Positions 31,033-38,300 of a stretch of 64,000 bases of DNA are shown here, piece by piece. Location: contig CALKVK010000031.1 in NCBI GenBank assembly GCA_937996235.1, forward strand, positions 247,893 to 311,892, in the 5' to 3' direction. Positions within the stretch are counted from its first letter, which is position 1, and every line of letters starts with the position of its first letter. The translations under genes were made by a program, and so were the position numbers. Under the pieces are notes generated by a model. It was not told the DNA's origin. It made no database searches and worked only from the letters and a program-made list of their open reading frames with translations. Source of the DNA: an uncultured bacterium. GTDB lineage: Bacteria; Planctomycetota; JAJSAM01; JAJVHW01.

Positions 31033-33264
31033 ATGTCGCGCTGTCCCGTGCCGCTGCGCCCGTCGCGCAGCTTGCTCCGCGTCGCACTCGGCGCCGCACT
31101 GTTCCTCCCGGCCGCCGGGACGCCCGCGGCACACGCGCAGGACTGCCCGAACACGTTCGGCGCATCCGACGCGGAGGTGCAGGCGCGCTTCGGGTACTCG
31201 ATCGCCGTCGACGGCGACATCGCCGTGATCGGCAACCTCGCCGGCAACGGCACGGCCGCGGGGACGGTCTACGTGGTGAACGTCGCCACGAGCACCGAGC
31301 TGCTGCGGGTGCAGGAGCCGACGGACCCGGGTCCGCGGCCGAACTCCGTGTTCGGCTGGTCCGTCGCGATCGGCGGCAACCGCTTCGCCGTCGGGGCCCC
31401 GACGTTCTCCGGCCGCGGCGTGGTCTACCTCTTCGACACGACGAGCGGCGCGCTCGTGACGGCGCTCGAGGCGCCGGACCGCTTCGACGGAGACGACTTC
31501 GGCGCGTCCGTCGCGATCGGAGACGGGCTCGTGGTCGTCGGCGCGCCGCGTCAGCTCGCGGACACGGCGCCGTTCGCGTCGTCGGGTCAGGCGTACGTGT
31601 TCGACGCCGCGACCGGCGTGCGGCTGCGGACGCTGTCGCCCGACCGGAGCGCCCCCGACGGCGCGGTGTTCGGCAACGCCGTGGCGATCGGCGGCGGACA
31701 CATCGTGGTCGGCGCGTCGTCGGACCAGTCCACGCGCACGCGGCGCTCGGGTGCGGTGTACGTCTTCCCCACGCACCCCGGCGCGAAGGCGGTGAAGCCG
31801 AAGAAGCTCGTGCAGACGACGTTCGACGAGCAGTTCGGCTCGCGGCTCGGCTACTCCGTCGCGGTGGACGGCGACCACGTCGTCGCGGGCGCGATCCTCG
31901 ACGACGAGAAGGGCTCGGACTCGGGCGCCGTCTACGTCTTCGACGCCGTGGCCGGCGTGCAGCTCCACAAGCTGACGCTCGACGAGGGCAAGCAGAACGA
32001 CCTGTTCGGCCTGGCCGTCGCAGCGGGCGAGGGACTCGCGTTCGCGTTCCGCCCGCGGCTCTACGTGTTCGACCTGCGCACGGGCGCGCGCCGCTCGCAG
32101 CTCCCCGCGGACCCGGCGACGCGCGACATCAGCGACGACCTCGGCGCCGCGCTCGCGGTCGGAGGCGGGCGTCTGCTGGCCGGCGCCCCGCGCAGCGACA
32201 CGCACGCGATCGACGCGGGCGAGGTCGAGATCTTCGTGATCGACGACCTGCCGGACACGCCGATCGTCCTCGAGCCGGAGCCCGAGGTCACGACCGTGCA
32301 CCTCTCGTTCGACATCCCCGGCTACGGCCACTTCGAGTTCGACCGGCAGATCGTCGGGCGCGTGGTCGTCACGGCGCCGCTCGACTGCCGCCCGCCGAAG
32401 TCGTTCCGCGTGACGGAGCTCGAGCTGCGGCCCGCCGGCGAGGAGCCCGTGTTCTCGCCCGCCGAGGGCGTCACGGTGCAGCTCCACGAGGTCGGCGTGC
32501 GCATCGAGCAGCCGAGCGACGTCGTCGCAGTCGCGGAGGACGGGACGTTCTCGATCGACGGCGAGGTGCGGCTCTTCGGCACGGTGGAGCTCTCCTCGCC
32601 GCTCGGCTCGACGGTCGTCGATCTCGCGGACAACCCGCCCGTGCCGTTCCGGGTCAGCGGCAGCATCGGCGCCGTCGAGGAGGCCGGGCAGATCACCGCG
32701 ACGCTGCCCGAGACCACGGGAACGCTGGACCTCGGGCTCGGCGAGGACAACCCGACGTTCTCGATCGCCGGTGTGCTCTCGGCGCACCGCGTGAAGCCCG
32801 CGTACGTCGCGCCGATCCCGAGCACGACGCAGAAGGCGAGCGTCGCGTTCGACTTCGTCCGCGACGACAACGACCGGACGAGGTTCGCGGGCGTGTTCGA
32901 CCGCACGCAGCCGCCTGCGCTCGGCACGGGCGTGACCGGCACGCTGCGCGTCGGCGCCTATCGCGCCGAGATCGCGATCGACGCGAAGGGCAGGTCGGCG
33001 AAGGGTGCGCCGGTGAAGCTGCGCCTCAAGGTGAAGAAGAAGAAGGCGACGTTCAAGATCGCCGTCTCGCGCGCGGACCTGCGTGCTGCGCTGGCCGCGC
33101 TGCCCGACGCCGACTCGCTGCCGCGCAGCATCCCGTGGAGCCTCACGCTGCCCGACGGCTGGCGCATCGAGGGGACGCTCGTCATGGACGGCAGGGACCG
33201 GCTGACGGCGAAGGGCGGCGGCGTGCTCACGCGCGCGACGCTGAGCATGACGCCGCGGAAGTGA
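31033..33264 (+). CDS. Secreted FG-GAP repeat protein with beta-rich C-terminal region
   Basis: A 743-residue protein with a signal peptide (about 1-36, ending AHAQDCP) and GGAGGAGATCCCC before the ATG. Residues about 45-400 contain FG-GAP type blades of the form FGYSIAVDGDIAVIGN, FGWSVAIGGNRFAVGAP, FGASVAIGDGLVVVGAP and LGYSVAVDGDHVVAGA, each followed by G.VYVFD. The C-terminal 340 residues are beta-sandwich-like, with a basic patch (KLRLKVKKKKATFKI). Function unknown, probably extracellular binding. The last 38 bases overlap the 3' end of the convergent FAD oxidoreductase gene. Confidence 0.85.
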   Translation: MSRCPVPLRPSRSLLRVALGAALFLPAAGTPAAHAQDCPNTFGASDAEVQARFGYSIAVDGDIAVIGNLAGNGTAAGTVYVVNVATSTELLRVQEPTDPGPRPNSVFGWSVAIGGNRFAVGAPTFSGRGVVYLFDTTSGALVTALEAPDRFDGDDFGASVAIGDGLVVVGAPRQLADTAPFASSGQAYVFDAATGVRLRTLSPDRSAPDGAVFGNAVAIGGGHIVVGASSDQSTRTRRSGAVYVFPTHPGAKAVKPKKLVQTTFDEQFGSRLGYSVAVDGDHVVAGAILDDEKGSDSGAVYVFDAVAGVQLHKLTLDEGKQNDLFGLAVAAGEGLAFAFRPRLYVFDLRTGARRSQLPADPATRDISDDLGAALAVGGGRLLAGAPRSDTHAIDAGEVEIFVIDDLPDTPIVLEPEPEVTTVHLSFDIPGYGHFEFDRQIVGRVVVTAPLDCRPPKSFRVTELELRPAGEEPVFSPAEGVTVQLHEVGVRIEQPSDVVAVAEDGTFSIDGEVRLFGTVELSSPLGSTVVDLADNPPVPFRVSGSIGAVEEAGQITATLPETTGTLDLGLGEDNPTFSIAGVLSAHRVKPAYVAPIPSTTQKASVAFDFVRDDNDRTRFAGVFDRTQPPALGTGVTGTLRVGAYRAEIAIDAKGRSAKGAPVKLRLKVKKKKATFKIAVSRADLRAALAALPDADSLPRSIPWSLTLPDGWRIEGTLVMDGRDRLTAKGGGVLTRATLSMTPRK

Positions 33265-34420
33265 GCGGACCGCGCGTCGCGCGCCAGAGCGCGGCCGGCA
33301 CGGCGCGCGACGCGGCGGCGGCATGGACGAGGAGCGCGGCCGCGGCGGGCCGCAGGAACGCGCACTGGAGCGCACGCGCGACGACGACGCGCGTCGCGTG
33401 GGTGCGCGCGAAGCGCCGCCGCCACGTACGCGCCGCGGCAGCGACGGCCGCCGGGTCGAGCGCACCGCCGCGTGCGTGCTCCGCGAGCAGCGCGCGTGCG
33501 GCGGCGACGCCGGCCGTGAGCGCGGCCGCCTGACCGTCGCCCGCGAGCGGCGGCAGCAGCACGGCGGCGTCCCCCACCACGAGCGTGTGCGGGATGCCGG
33601 GCGCAGTCGCGCCGCGCACGGCGAAGCCGAACGCGGCCGACGTCGCCGCGCTGCCGTCGACGACGCGCGCGGCGGCGAGCCGCGCCGCGAACGCGGGACT
33701 CGCGCGCGCGATGTGCTCGAGCAGGCGCCACGGCTCCGACCCGGCGGCCTCCCACGCCGTGCGCGTCGCGAGCGCGCACACGTTCACCGCGCGCGCGCCG
33801 CCGCACGCGACCTCGTTCAGTCCGACGTACGCGCCGAGCACGCAGTGCAGCTCCGTGACGCCCGGCAGCTCGGGACCGCGCACGTGCAGCTTCACGGCGA
33901 CGAAGTCGCGTCCGCCGCCGCGCGCACCGTGCTCCGCGGGGCGCGGTCCGCGGCCCGTCGCGACGACGAGCGCGCGCGCCCGTTCCACGTCGCCACGGCC
34001 GCCGACACGCAGCGCGACGCCGTCGGCTTCGGCCGACACGCCGACGACGCGCGCGCGCTCGACGACGTCCGCGCCGGCCGTGCGTGCGGCGTCCGCCAGC
34101 AGCGCGTCGAGATCGAGGCGCGCGATGCCGTGCCCGGGTCGCGGCAGCGGCGCGCGCAGCTCGGCGTGCACGCGCCCGTCCCGCGCGACCGTGACGCGCA
34201 GCGCGCGGATCTCCGGCGCGCCGAGCCGCAGCACGGCGTCGCGGGCACCGAACGCGGCGAGCGCGTCCTCCGCGTCGGGCGAGAGGAACTCGCCGCAGAG
34301 CCGCACGCGCGGATACGTCCCCGCCTCGAGAACGTGCACCGCGAGCCCGCCGCGCGCCAGCACGCCCGCTGCCGCGAGCCCCGCGGGACCGCCGCCGACG
34401 ACGAGCACGTCCGCGCTCAC
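33227..34420 (-). CDS. FAD-dependent oxidoreductase of the geranylgeranyl reductase/UbiH group
   Basis: A 397-residue flavoprotein. The dinucleotide-binding motif VLVVGGGPAGLAAAGVLARG starts at residue 5. CGEFLSPDA (about 41-49) matches the C-G-E/G region of geranylgeranyl reductases and some tryptophan halogenase-like enzymes. TLVVGDAAVLLPPLAGDG (about 290-307) is the second FAD contact, the GDAA..xPP..GxG motif of the group. It would oxidise, reduce or hydroxylate a lipid or aromatic product. It is the last gene of the type III PKS operon, joined to the methyltransferase by GTGA overlap, so tailoring of the polyketide is the likely role. The 3' end overlaps the convergent FG-GAP gene by 38 bases. 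Confidence 0.82.
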   Translation of the reverse strand: MSADVLVVGGGPAGLAAAGVLARGGLAVHVLEAGTYPRVRLCGEFLSPDAEDALAAFGARDAVLRLGAPEIRALRVTVARDGRVHAELRAPLPRPGHGIARLDLDALLADAARTAGADVVERARVVGVSAEADGVALRVGGRGDVERARALVVATGRGPRPAEHGARGGGRDFVAVKLHVRGPELPGVTELHCVLGAYVGLNEVACGGARAVNVCALATRTAWEAAGSEPWRLLEHIARASPAFAARLAAARVVDGSAATSAAFGFAVRGATAPGIPHTLVVGDAAVLLPPLAGDGQAAALTAGVAAARALLAEHARGGALDPAAVAAAARTWRRRFARTHATRVVVARALQCAFLRPAAAALLVHAAAASRAVPAALWRATRGPLTSAASCSASRA

Positions 34421-35148
34421 GGACCGACCTCCGGGAGCAGCGCGTGCACGGCCCAGCGCCACGCCCACGCGCGCCGGAAGCGCAGGTCGAGACGCGTCGC
34501 CGTCGCGAGCCGGCGCCAGTCGTCTGCGACGAACGCGCGCGCGACGGAGTGCGGCGCGTCGGCGCGGATCAGCCGGTTGCGGGAGAACGCGAGCGTCAGC
34601 ACGCGGATGAGGAACCACGGCACGGGGTGCCGGTGGAGGTCGTTGACGACGATGCCGACGCGCGCCGCACGGGCCATGGCCGCGAGCGCGCGCGCCGCGG
34701 CGTCGCCGTCGAAGTGGTGCAGGAAGAGTGCGGCGTGGACGACGTCCGCACGCCGCGGCTCGAGTGCGAAGAGATCGCCCTGCTCGACGCGCACGCCCGG
34801 GAGCCCCGCACACGCGGCGCGCGCCGCCGCGACGGTCTCGGGGTGCAGGTCGACGACCGTCACGCGCACGTCGATGCCGCGACGTCGCCCCCACGCGAGC
34901 GCGGCCGGCGCGAAGTCGCCCGAGCCGCCGCCGACGTCGAGGATCTCGAGCGCCGTGCGCGGCGCGGCGCGCGCGAGGAGCGCGTCGAGGGCGCGGAGCG
35001 ACGTGGCGTGTCCGCCGAGGAGCCGGTTGATGCGACGCAGCTCGCGCAGCGTCTGCGCCAGCTCCGCGCCGCCCGTGCCCGCGACGTCGTCCATCAGCTC
35101 GGGGCCCGGCACGCGCGTCGCGAGCGGCGGCGGCAGCAGCGCGCTCAC
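34417..35148 (-). CDS. SAM-dependent methyltransferase (class I)
   Basis: A 243-residue class I methyltransferase. Motif I is LEILDVGGGSGDFAPAAL (about 69-86), followed by the acidic strand end VTVVDLHPET and EQGDLFAL; HAALFLHHFDGDAA is motif IV. The C-terminus holds a basic aromatic-rich helix, possibly membrane-associated (DLRFRRAWAWRWAVHALLP). GTG starts and stops overlap with both neighbours (GTGA), between type III PKS and FAD enzyme. It presumably O- or C-methylates the polyketide product. Similar PKS-methyltransferase pairs are known, for example bpsA-bpsB in Bacillus, though that partner is of another methyltransferase family. Confidence 0.85.
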   Translation of the reverse strand: MSALLPPPLATRVPGPELMDDVAGTGGAELAQTLRELRRINRLLGGHATSLRALDALLARAAPRTALEILDVGGGSGDFAPAALAWGRRRGIDVRVTVVDLHPETVAAARAACAGLPGVRVEQGDLFALEPRRADVVHAALFLHHFDGDAAARALAAMARAARVGIVVNDLHRHPVPWFLIRVLTLAFSRNRLIRADAPHSVARAFVADDWRRLATATRLDLRFRRAWAWRWAVHALLPEVGP

Positions 35149-36287
35149 GTGCGCGGCCTGGGCGCGGCGGGTGCGCGCGCCGCGGACGCCGCGCCCGCGG
35201 GGGCGGCGCGCGCGCCGCGCACGAAGCGCAGCGCCTCGAGCGTCAACCCGGGACCGAAACCGAGCAGGATGCCCGGCGCGCCGGGCGCGAGCGTGCGCGC
35301 GGCGCGCTGCAGCACGAAGAGGATCGTCGCGCTGGAGACGTTGCCGTGCGCGCGCAGCACCGCACGCGACGCGGCGAGCGCGTCGGGCGCGAGACCGAGC
35401 GCGCGCGCGACGCCGTCGAGGATCGCGGGGCCGCCGGGGTGCACACACCACGCGTCGCCGCCGTCGGGCGAGCGCAGCGGAGCGACGACGTCGTGCACCT
35501 CGGCCGCGATGCGCTCGGGCAGCACGTCGGCGAGACGCATGCGGAAGCCGTGGTCGCCGATCTCCCACGCCATGCACGCGCCGTCGTCGTGCACGACGCG
35601 CGAGACGCCGCGGCCGAGCCGCACGAGGGCGGGTGCGCCGGACACGGCGCGCGTGACGACCGCCGCGGCCGCCGCGTCTCCGAAGAGCGCCGACGCGACG
35701 AGCGCGTCGCGCGTCGGCTCCGTGCACGCGTGCAGGGAGCAGAGCTCGACGCACACCACGAGCACCGTGCGCCCCTCCGCGGCCGCCGCACGTGCGACGC
35801 GCAGCGCGTTGAACGCGCCGTGGCAGCCCATGAAGCCGACGAGCGTGCGCTCGACGTCGTCGCGCAGCCCGAGCCGCGCGAGCAGCGCGACGTCGACGCC
35901 CGGCGCCGCGAAGCCGGTGCACGTGGCGACCACGAGATGGTCGACCTGACGCGGCGCGACCGCCCCCGCGCGGAGCGCCTTGCGTGCGGCGCGCGCGGCG
36001 AGCTCGGGCGCGTGTGCGGCGTAGAGCGCCATGCGCGCGGCGGTGCCGGGCCCGGGGCGCGCGAGCAGCGAGCCGGTCGCGTCGGCGGGGAGCATCGGCA
36101 CGCAGGTGCGGCGCGAGCGTACGCCTGCGGCGCGGAACGCGCGGCGCACGAGCGCGCGCGCCGGATCGTCCGGCGCGAATGCCGTGGCGTAGAGCCGTGC
36201 CGCCTCGGCCTGCGGCAGCCGGTGCCGCGGCAGCGCCGTGCCGATGGCGGTCACGACGACATCGTCCGACGGCGCGGCGCGCCGCAT
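35145..36287 (-). CDS. Type III polyketide synthase (chalcone/stilbene synthase family)
   Basis: A 380-residue homodimer-type ketosynthase that extends an acyl-CoA starter with malonyl-CoA and cyclises the chain to pyrones, resorcinols or phloroglucinols. The catalytic triad is intact: Cys155 in LVGFMGCHGAFNALR, His283 in CVHPGGPAILDG and Asn316 in RAHGNVSSATILFVL. The family's GFGPGLTLE closes the fold (about 343-351). An Ala/Pro-rich tail of about 20 residues is extra. ATG overlaps the stop of the upstream gene by one base. Starter unit cannot be read from sequence, but bacterial enzymes in such operons commonly use long-chain acyl groups to make membrane phenolic lipids or alkylpyrones. 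Confidence 0.94.
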   Translation of the reverse strand: MRRAAPSDDVVVTAIGTALPRHRLPQAEAARLYATAFAPDDPARALVRRAFRAAGVRSRRTCVPMLPADATGSLLARPGPGTAARMALYAAHAPELAARAARKALRAGAVAPRQVDHLVVATCTGFAAPGVDVALLARLGLRDDVERTLVGFMGCHGAFNALRVARAAAAEGRTVLVVCVELCSLHACTEPTRDALVASALFGDAAAAAVVTRAVSGAPALVRLGRGVSRVVHDDGACMAWEIGDHGFRMRLADVLPERIAAEVHDVVAPLRSPDGGDAWCVHPGGPAILDGVARALGLAPDALAASRAVLRAHGNVSSATILFVLQRAARTLAPGAPGILLGFGPGLTLEALRFVRGARAAPAGAASAARAPAAPRPRT

Positions 36288-37633
36288 CAGCGCAGGTATC
36301 CCGCACCGCGCAGCATCGCCTCCTGCTCGGGTGAGAGCGTCGCGCGGTCCTCCCCCGCGTCGTTGCGCTCGGCAGCGCGCGTCGCGAGCAGCGGCGCGAG
36401 CTCGCGCCAGAAGGCGAGGCGCGCCGCGGATGCCGCGTCGGGGGCGTCCGGGTCCACCGCCGTGCGTCGCGCGCGCCCCGCGGTCTCGTCCACGAACCCG
36501 AGCTTCCCGGTCGACGGATCGATGCGCAGCGAGCCGATCGTGTCCGTGACCGTGAAGAACGGCGCGTCCTGGCGCGACGCGATCGACGACTCGGCGACGA
36601 CGAAGCGCGGCGGCGCCGTGTCGCCGAACAGGTCGCGGCCGAGCCAGCCGTCCACGCCGCGTCCGCCGGTGCGTGCGACGAGCGTGGGCGCGAGATCGAG
36701 GTGACGCGCGAGGTCGCTGCGCTCCGCCCCCGCGGCGATCCCCGGGCCCGCGATGACGAGCGGCACGTGGACGAGGTGGCGGTCCACCGTCCACGCGTGG
36801 TCCCAGCGCGGCGGCGGGTCCCACGAGAGGCTCTCGCCGTGGTCGGCGACGACGCAGACGAGCGTGTTGCCGCGCAGACCGCGGCGGTCGAGCTCGGCGA
36901 GGATGCTCCCGAGCGCCGCGTCGGCGGCGCGCACCTCGGATGCGTACAGCGCGTCGGCGAGCGCCGGGCCGCGCGCGTCGGGCACGGTCCCGATCCACGT
37001 CTCGACGGAGAACGTCGCCGGGCCGGCGGCGTGGTACGCGTCGAGATCGGCCACGCCCCGCGCGTACTCGTCCTCGGGCGCGTAGGGCGTGTGCGGCTCG
37101 AACACGTGCAGCCACAGGAAGAACGGCCGGTCGCCGGTCTCGTCGAGGAAGCGCTGCGCGTGGTCGAGGACGAACGACGCGCGCGCCTCCTTCTGCGCCT
37201 CCCACGCGTCGAAGTCGCGGCGCAGCAGCGGGTACGGGTCGAGGTAGCCGTGCCCGGTGAAGAAGCCCGTCCGGTAGCCGCGCTCGCGGAAGAGCGTCGC
37301 GAGGGTCGGTCCGCGGAAGCGGTTCCCGAAGTGCGTCCAGAAGCGCACGCGGTGGACGGGCGGCGGCTCGCCGGTCGTGATCGTGTGGAGGCTCGGCAGC
37401 GTGAACGCTGCGGCGGCGTACGCTGCGTCGAAGCGGGTGCCGGCGGCCGCGAGCGCGTCGAGGTTGGGCGTCAGCGGGATGCCGTCGCGGACGGCGCCGA
37501 CGTGGTCGGTGCGCAGCGCCTCGATCGAGACGAGCAGCACGTTCGCGCCGGGCGGCGCCGGCTTCGCGCCGCAACTGCCGGTGCAGGCGGCGACGACGAC
37601 CGGGACGGCGAGAACGGCTGCGAGGCGGCGCAC
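36287..37633 (-). CDS. Sulfatase-like enzyme of the alkaline phosphatase superfamily, Thr at nucleophile position
   Basis: A 448-residue exported enzyme: hydrophobic N-terminus with a possible lipobox (VVAACTG or TGSC), then the sulfatase fold with ANVLLVSIEALRTDHVG, TPNLDALAAAGTRFD, FLWLHVFEPHTPY, VVADHGES and HVPLVIAGPG. Known sulfatases carry C/S-x-P-S-R, with the first residue turned to formylglycine. Here it reads T78-L-P-S-L-H-T-I-T-T-G, with Thr as nucleophile and no Arg, and Glu38 stands where a metal-binding Asp is usual. Thr nucleophiles occur in phosphoethanolamine and phosphoglycerol transferases of the same superfamily, so a phosphotransferase or phosphodiesterase is as likely as a sulfatase. 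First gene of the PKS operon. GTG start. Confidence 0.82.
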   Translation of the reverse strand: MRRLAAVLAVPVVVAACTGSCGAKPAPPGANVLLVSIEALRTDHVGAVRDGIPLTPNLDALAAAGTRFDAAYAAAAFTLPSLHTITTGEPPPVHRVRFWTHFGNRFRGPTLATLFRERGYRTGFFTGHGYLDPYPLLRRDFDAWEAQKEARASFVLDHAQRFLDETGDRPFFLWLHVFEPHTPYAPEDEYARGVADLDAYHAAGPATFSVETWIGTVPDARGPALADALYASEVRAADAALGSILAELDRRGLRGNTLVCVVADHGESLSWDPPPRWDHAWTVDRHLVHVPLVIAGPGIAAGAERSDLARHLDLAPTLVARTGGRGVDGWLGRDLFGDTAPPRFVVAESSIASRQDAPFFTVTDTIGSLRIDPSTGKLGFVDETAGRARRTAVDPDAPDAASAARLAFWRELAPLLATRAAERNDAGEDRATLSPEQEAMLRGAGYLR

Positions 37634-37731
37634 CGCGGCATTGTGGCGGACGCCGCGAGCCGTGCGTGCGAAGACGCGCGCGCGCCGCCGGTGCAGAATT
37701 CGGCGCCCCGCCCAATCCGGGAGGGGGTCTC

Positions 37732-38283
37732 GTGCGTCTGGGGGTGCGGATGGAGCAGGAGAGCGATCCCGTCACGTCGCGTTTCGAGGCGCTGCGGGAC
37801 CGACTCCTCGGCACGGCCTATCTCGTCATCGGGCACCGCGAGGACGCCCGCGAGGCCGTCCAGGAGGCGTTCCTCAAGTGCTGGCGCAACCGCGACCGGG
37901 CGCGTGACGCACGCGACCTCGAGGCGTGGATCTTCTCCGTGCTCCTGAACACCGCCCGGGACCTGCGACGCCGCCGCGCCGTGCGGCGCGCGGAGTCGCT
38001 GCCCACGGAGGACGCCATGCCGACCCCGCACCGAGGAGACGACCCCGGCCGCCACGCCGCCGCCCGCGAGGCGCTCGAGCGCGTGCGCGCCGCGATCCAC
38101 CGTCTGCCGGACGCGGAGCGCGAGGTGTTCCTGCTGCGGCAGAACGGCGACCTCTCCTACGAGGGCATCGCCGCGACGCTGGGCTGCCCGGTCGGCACCG
38201 CCAAGACCCGCATGCGCCGCGCGCTGGAACGGCTGCGCGGCGCGCTCGACGCGTCGCACGGCGCCGCGGGCCTCTCCGCCTGA
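37732..38283 (+). CDS. ECF-type RNA polymerase sigma factor
   Basis: A 183-residue sigma70-family ECF factor. Region 2 spans about residues 20-85 (LLGTAYLVIGHREDAREAVQ, FLKCWRN, LEAWIFSVLLNTARDLRRRR). Region 4 spans about 115-172 (RLPDAEREVFLLRQNGDLSY, GIAATLGCPVGTAKTRMRRA), with the recognition helix GTAKTRMRRALERL. There is no extra C-terminal domain. A GGGAGGGGG site 5 bases before the GTG at 37732 decides the start; the ATG at 37750 is possible. It lies 17 bases before the giant protein whose N-terminus looks like its anti-sigma factor, and is divergent from the PKS operon. Confidence 0.93.
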   Translation: MRLGVRMEQESDPVTSRFEALRDRLLGTAYLVIGHREDAREAVQEAFLKCWRNRDRARDARDLEAWIFSVLLNTARDLRRRRAVRRAESLPTEDAMPTPHRGDDPGRHAAAREALERVRAAIHRLPDAEREVFLLRQNGDLSYEGIAATLGCPVGTAKTRMRRALERLRGALDASHGAAGLSA

Positions 38284-38300
38284 CCCCGAAGGAGCACGCC

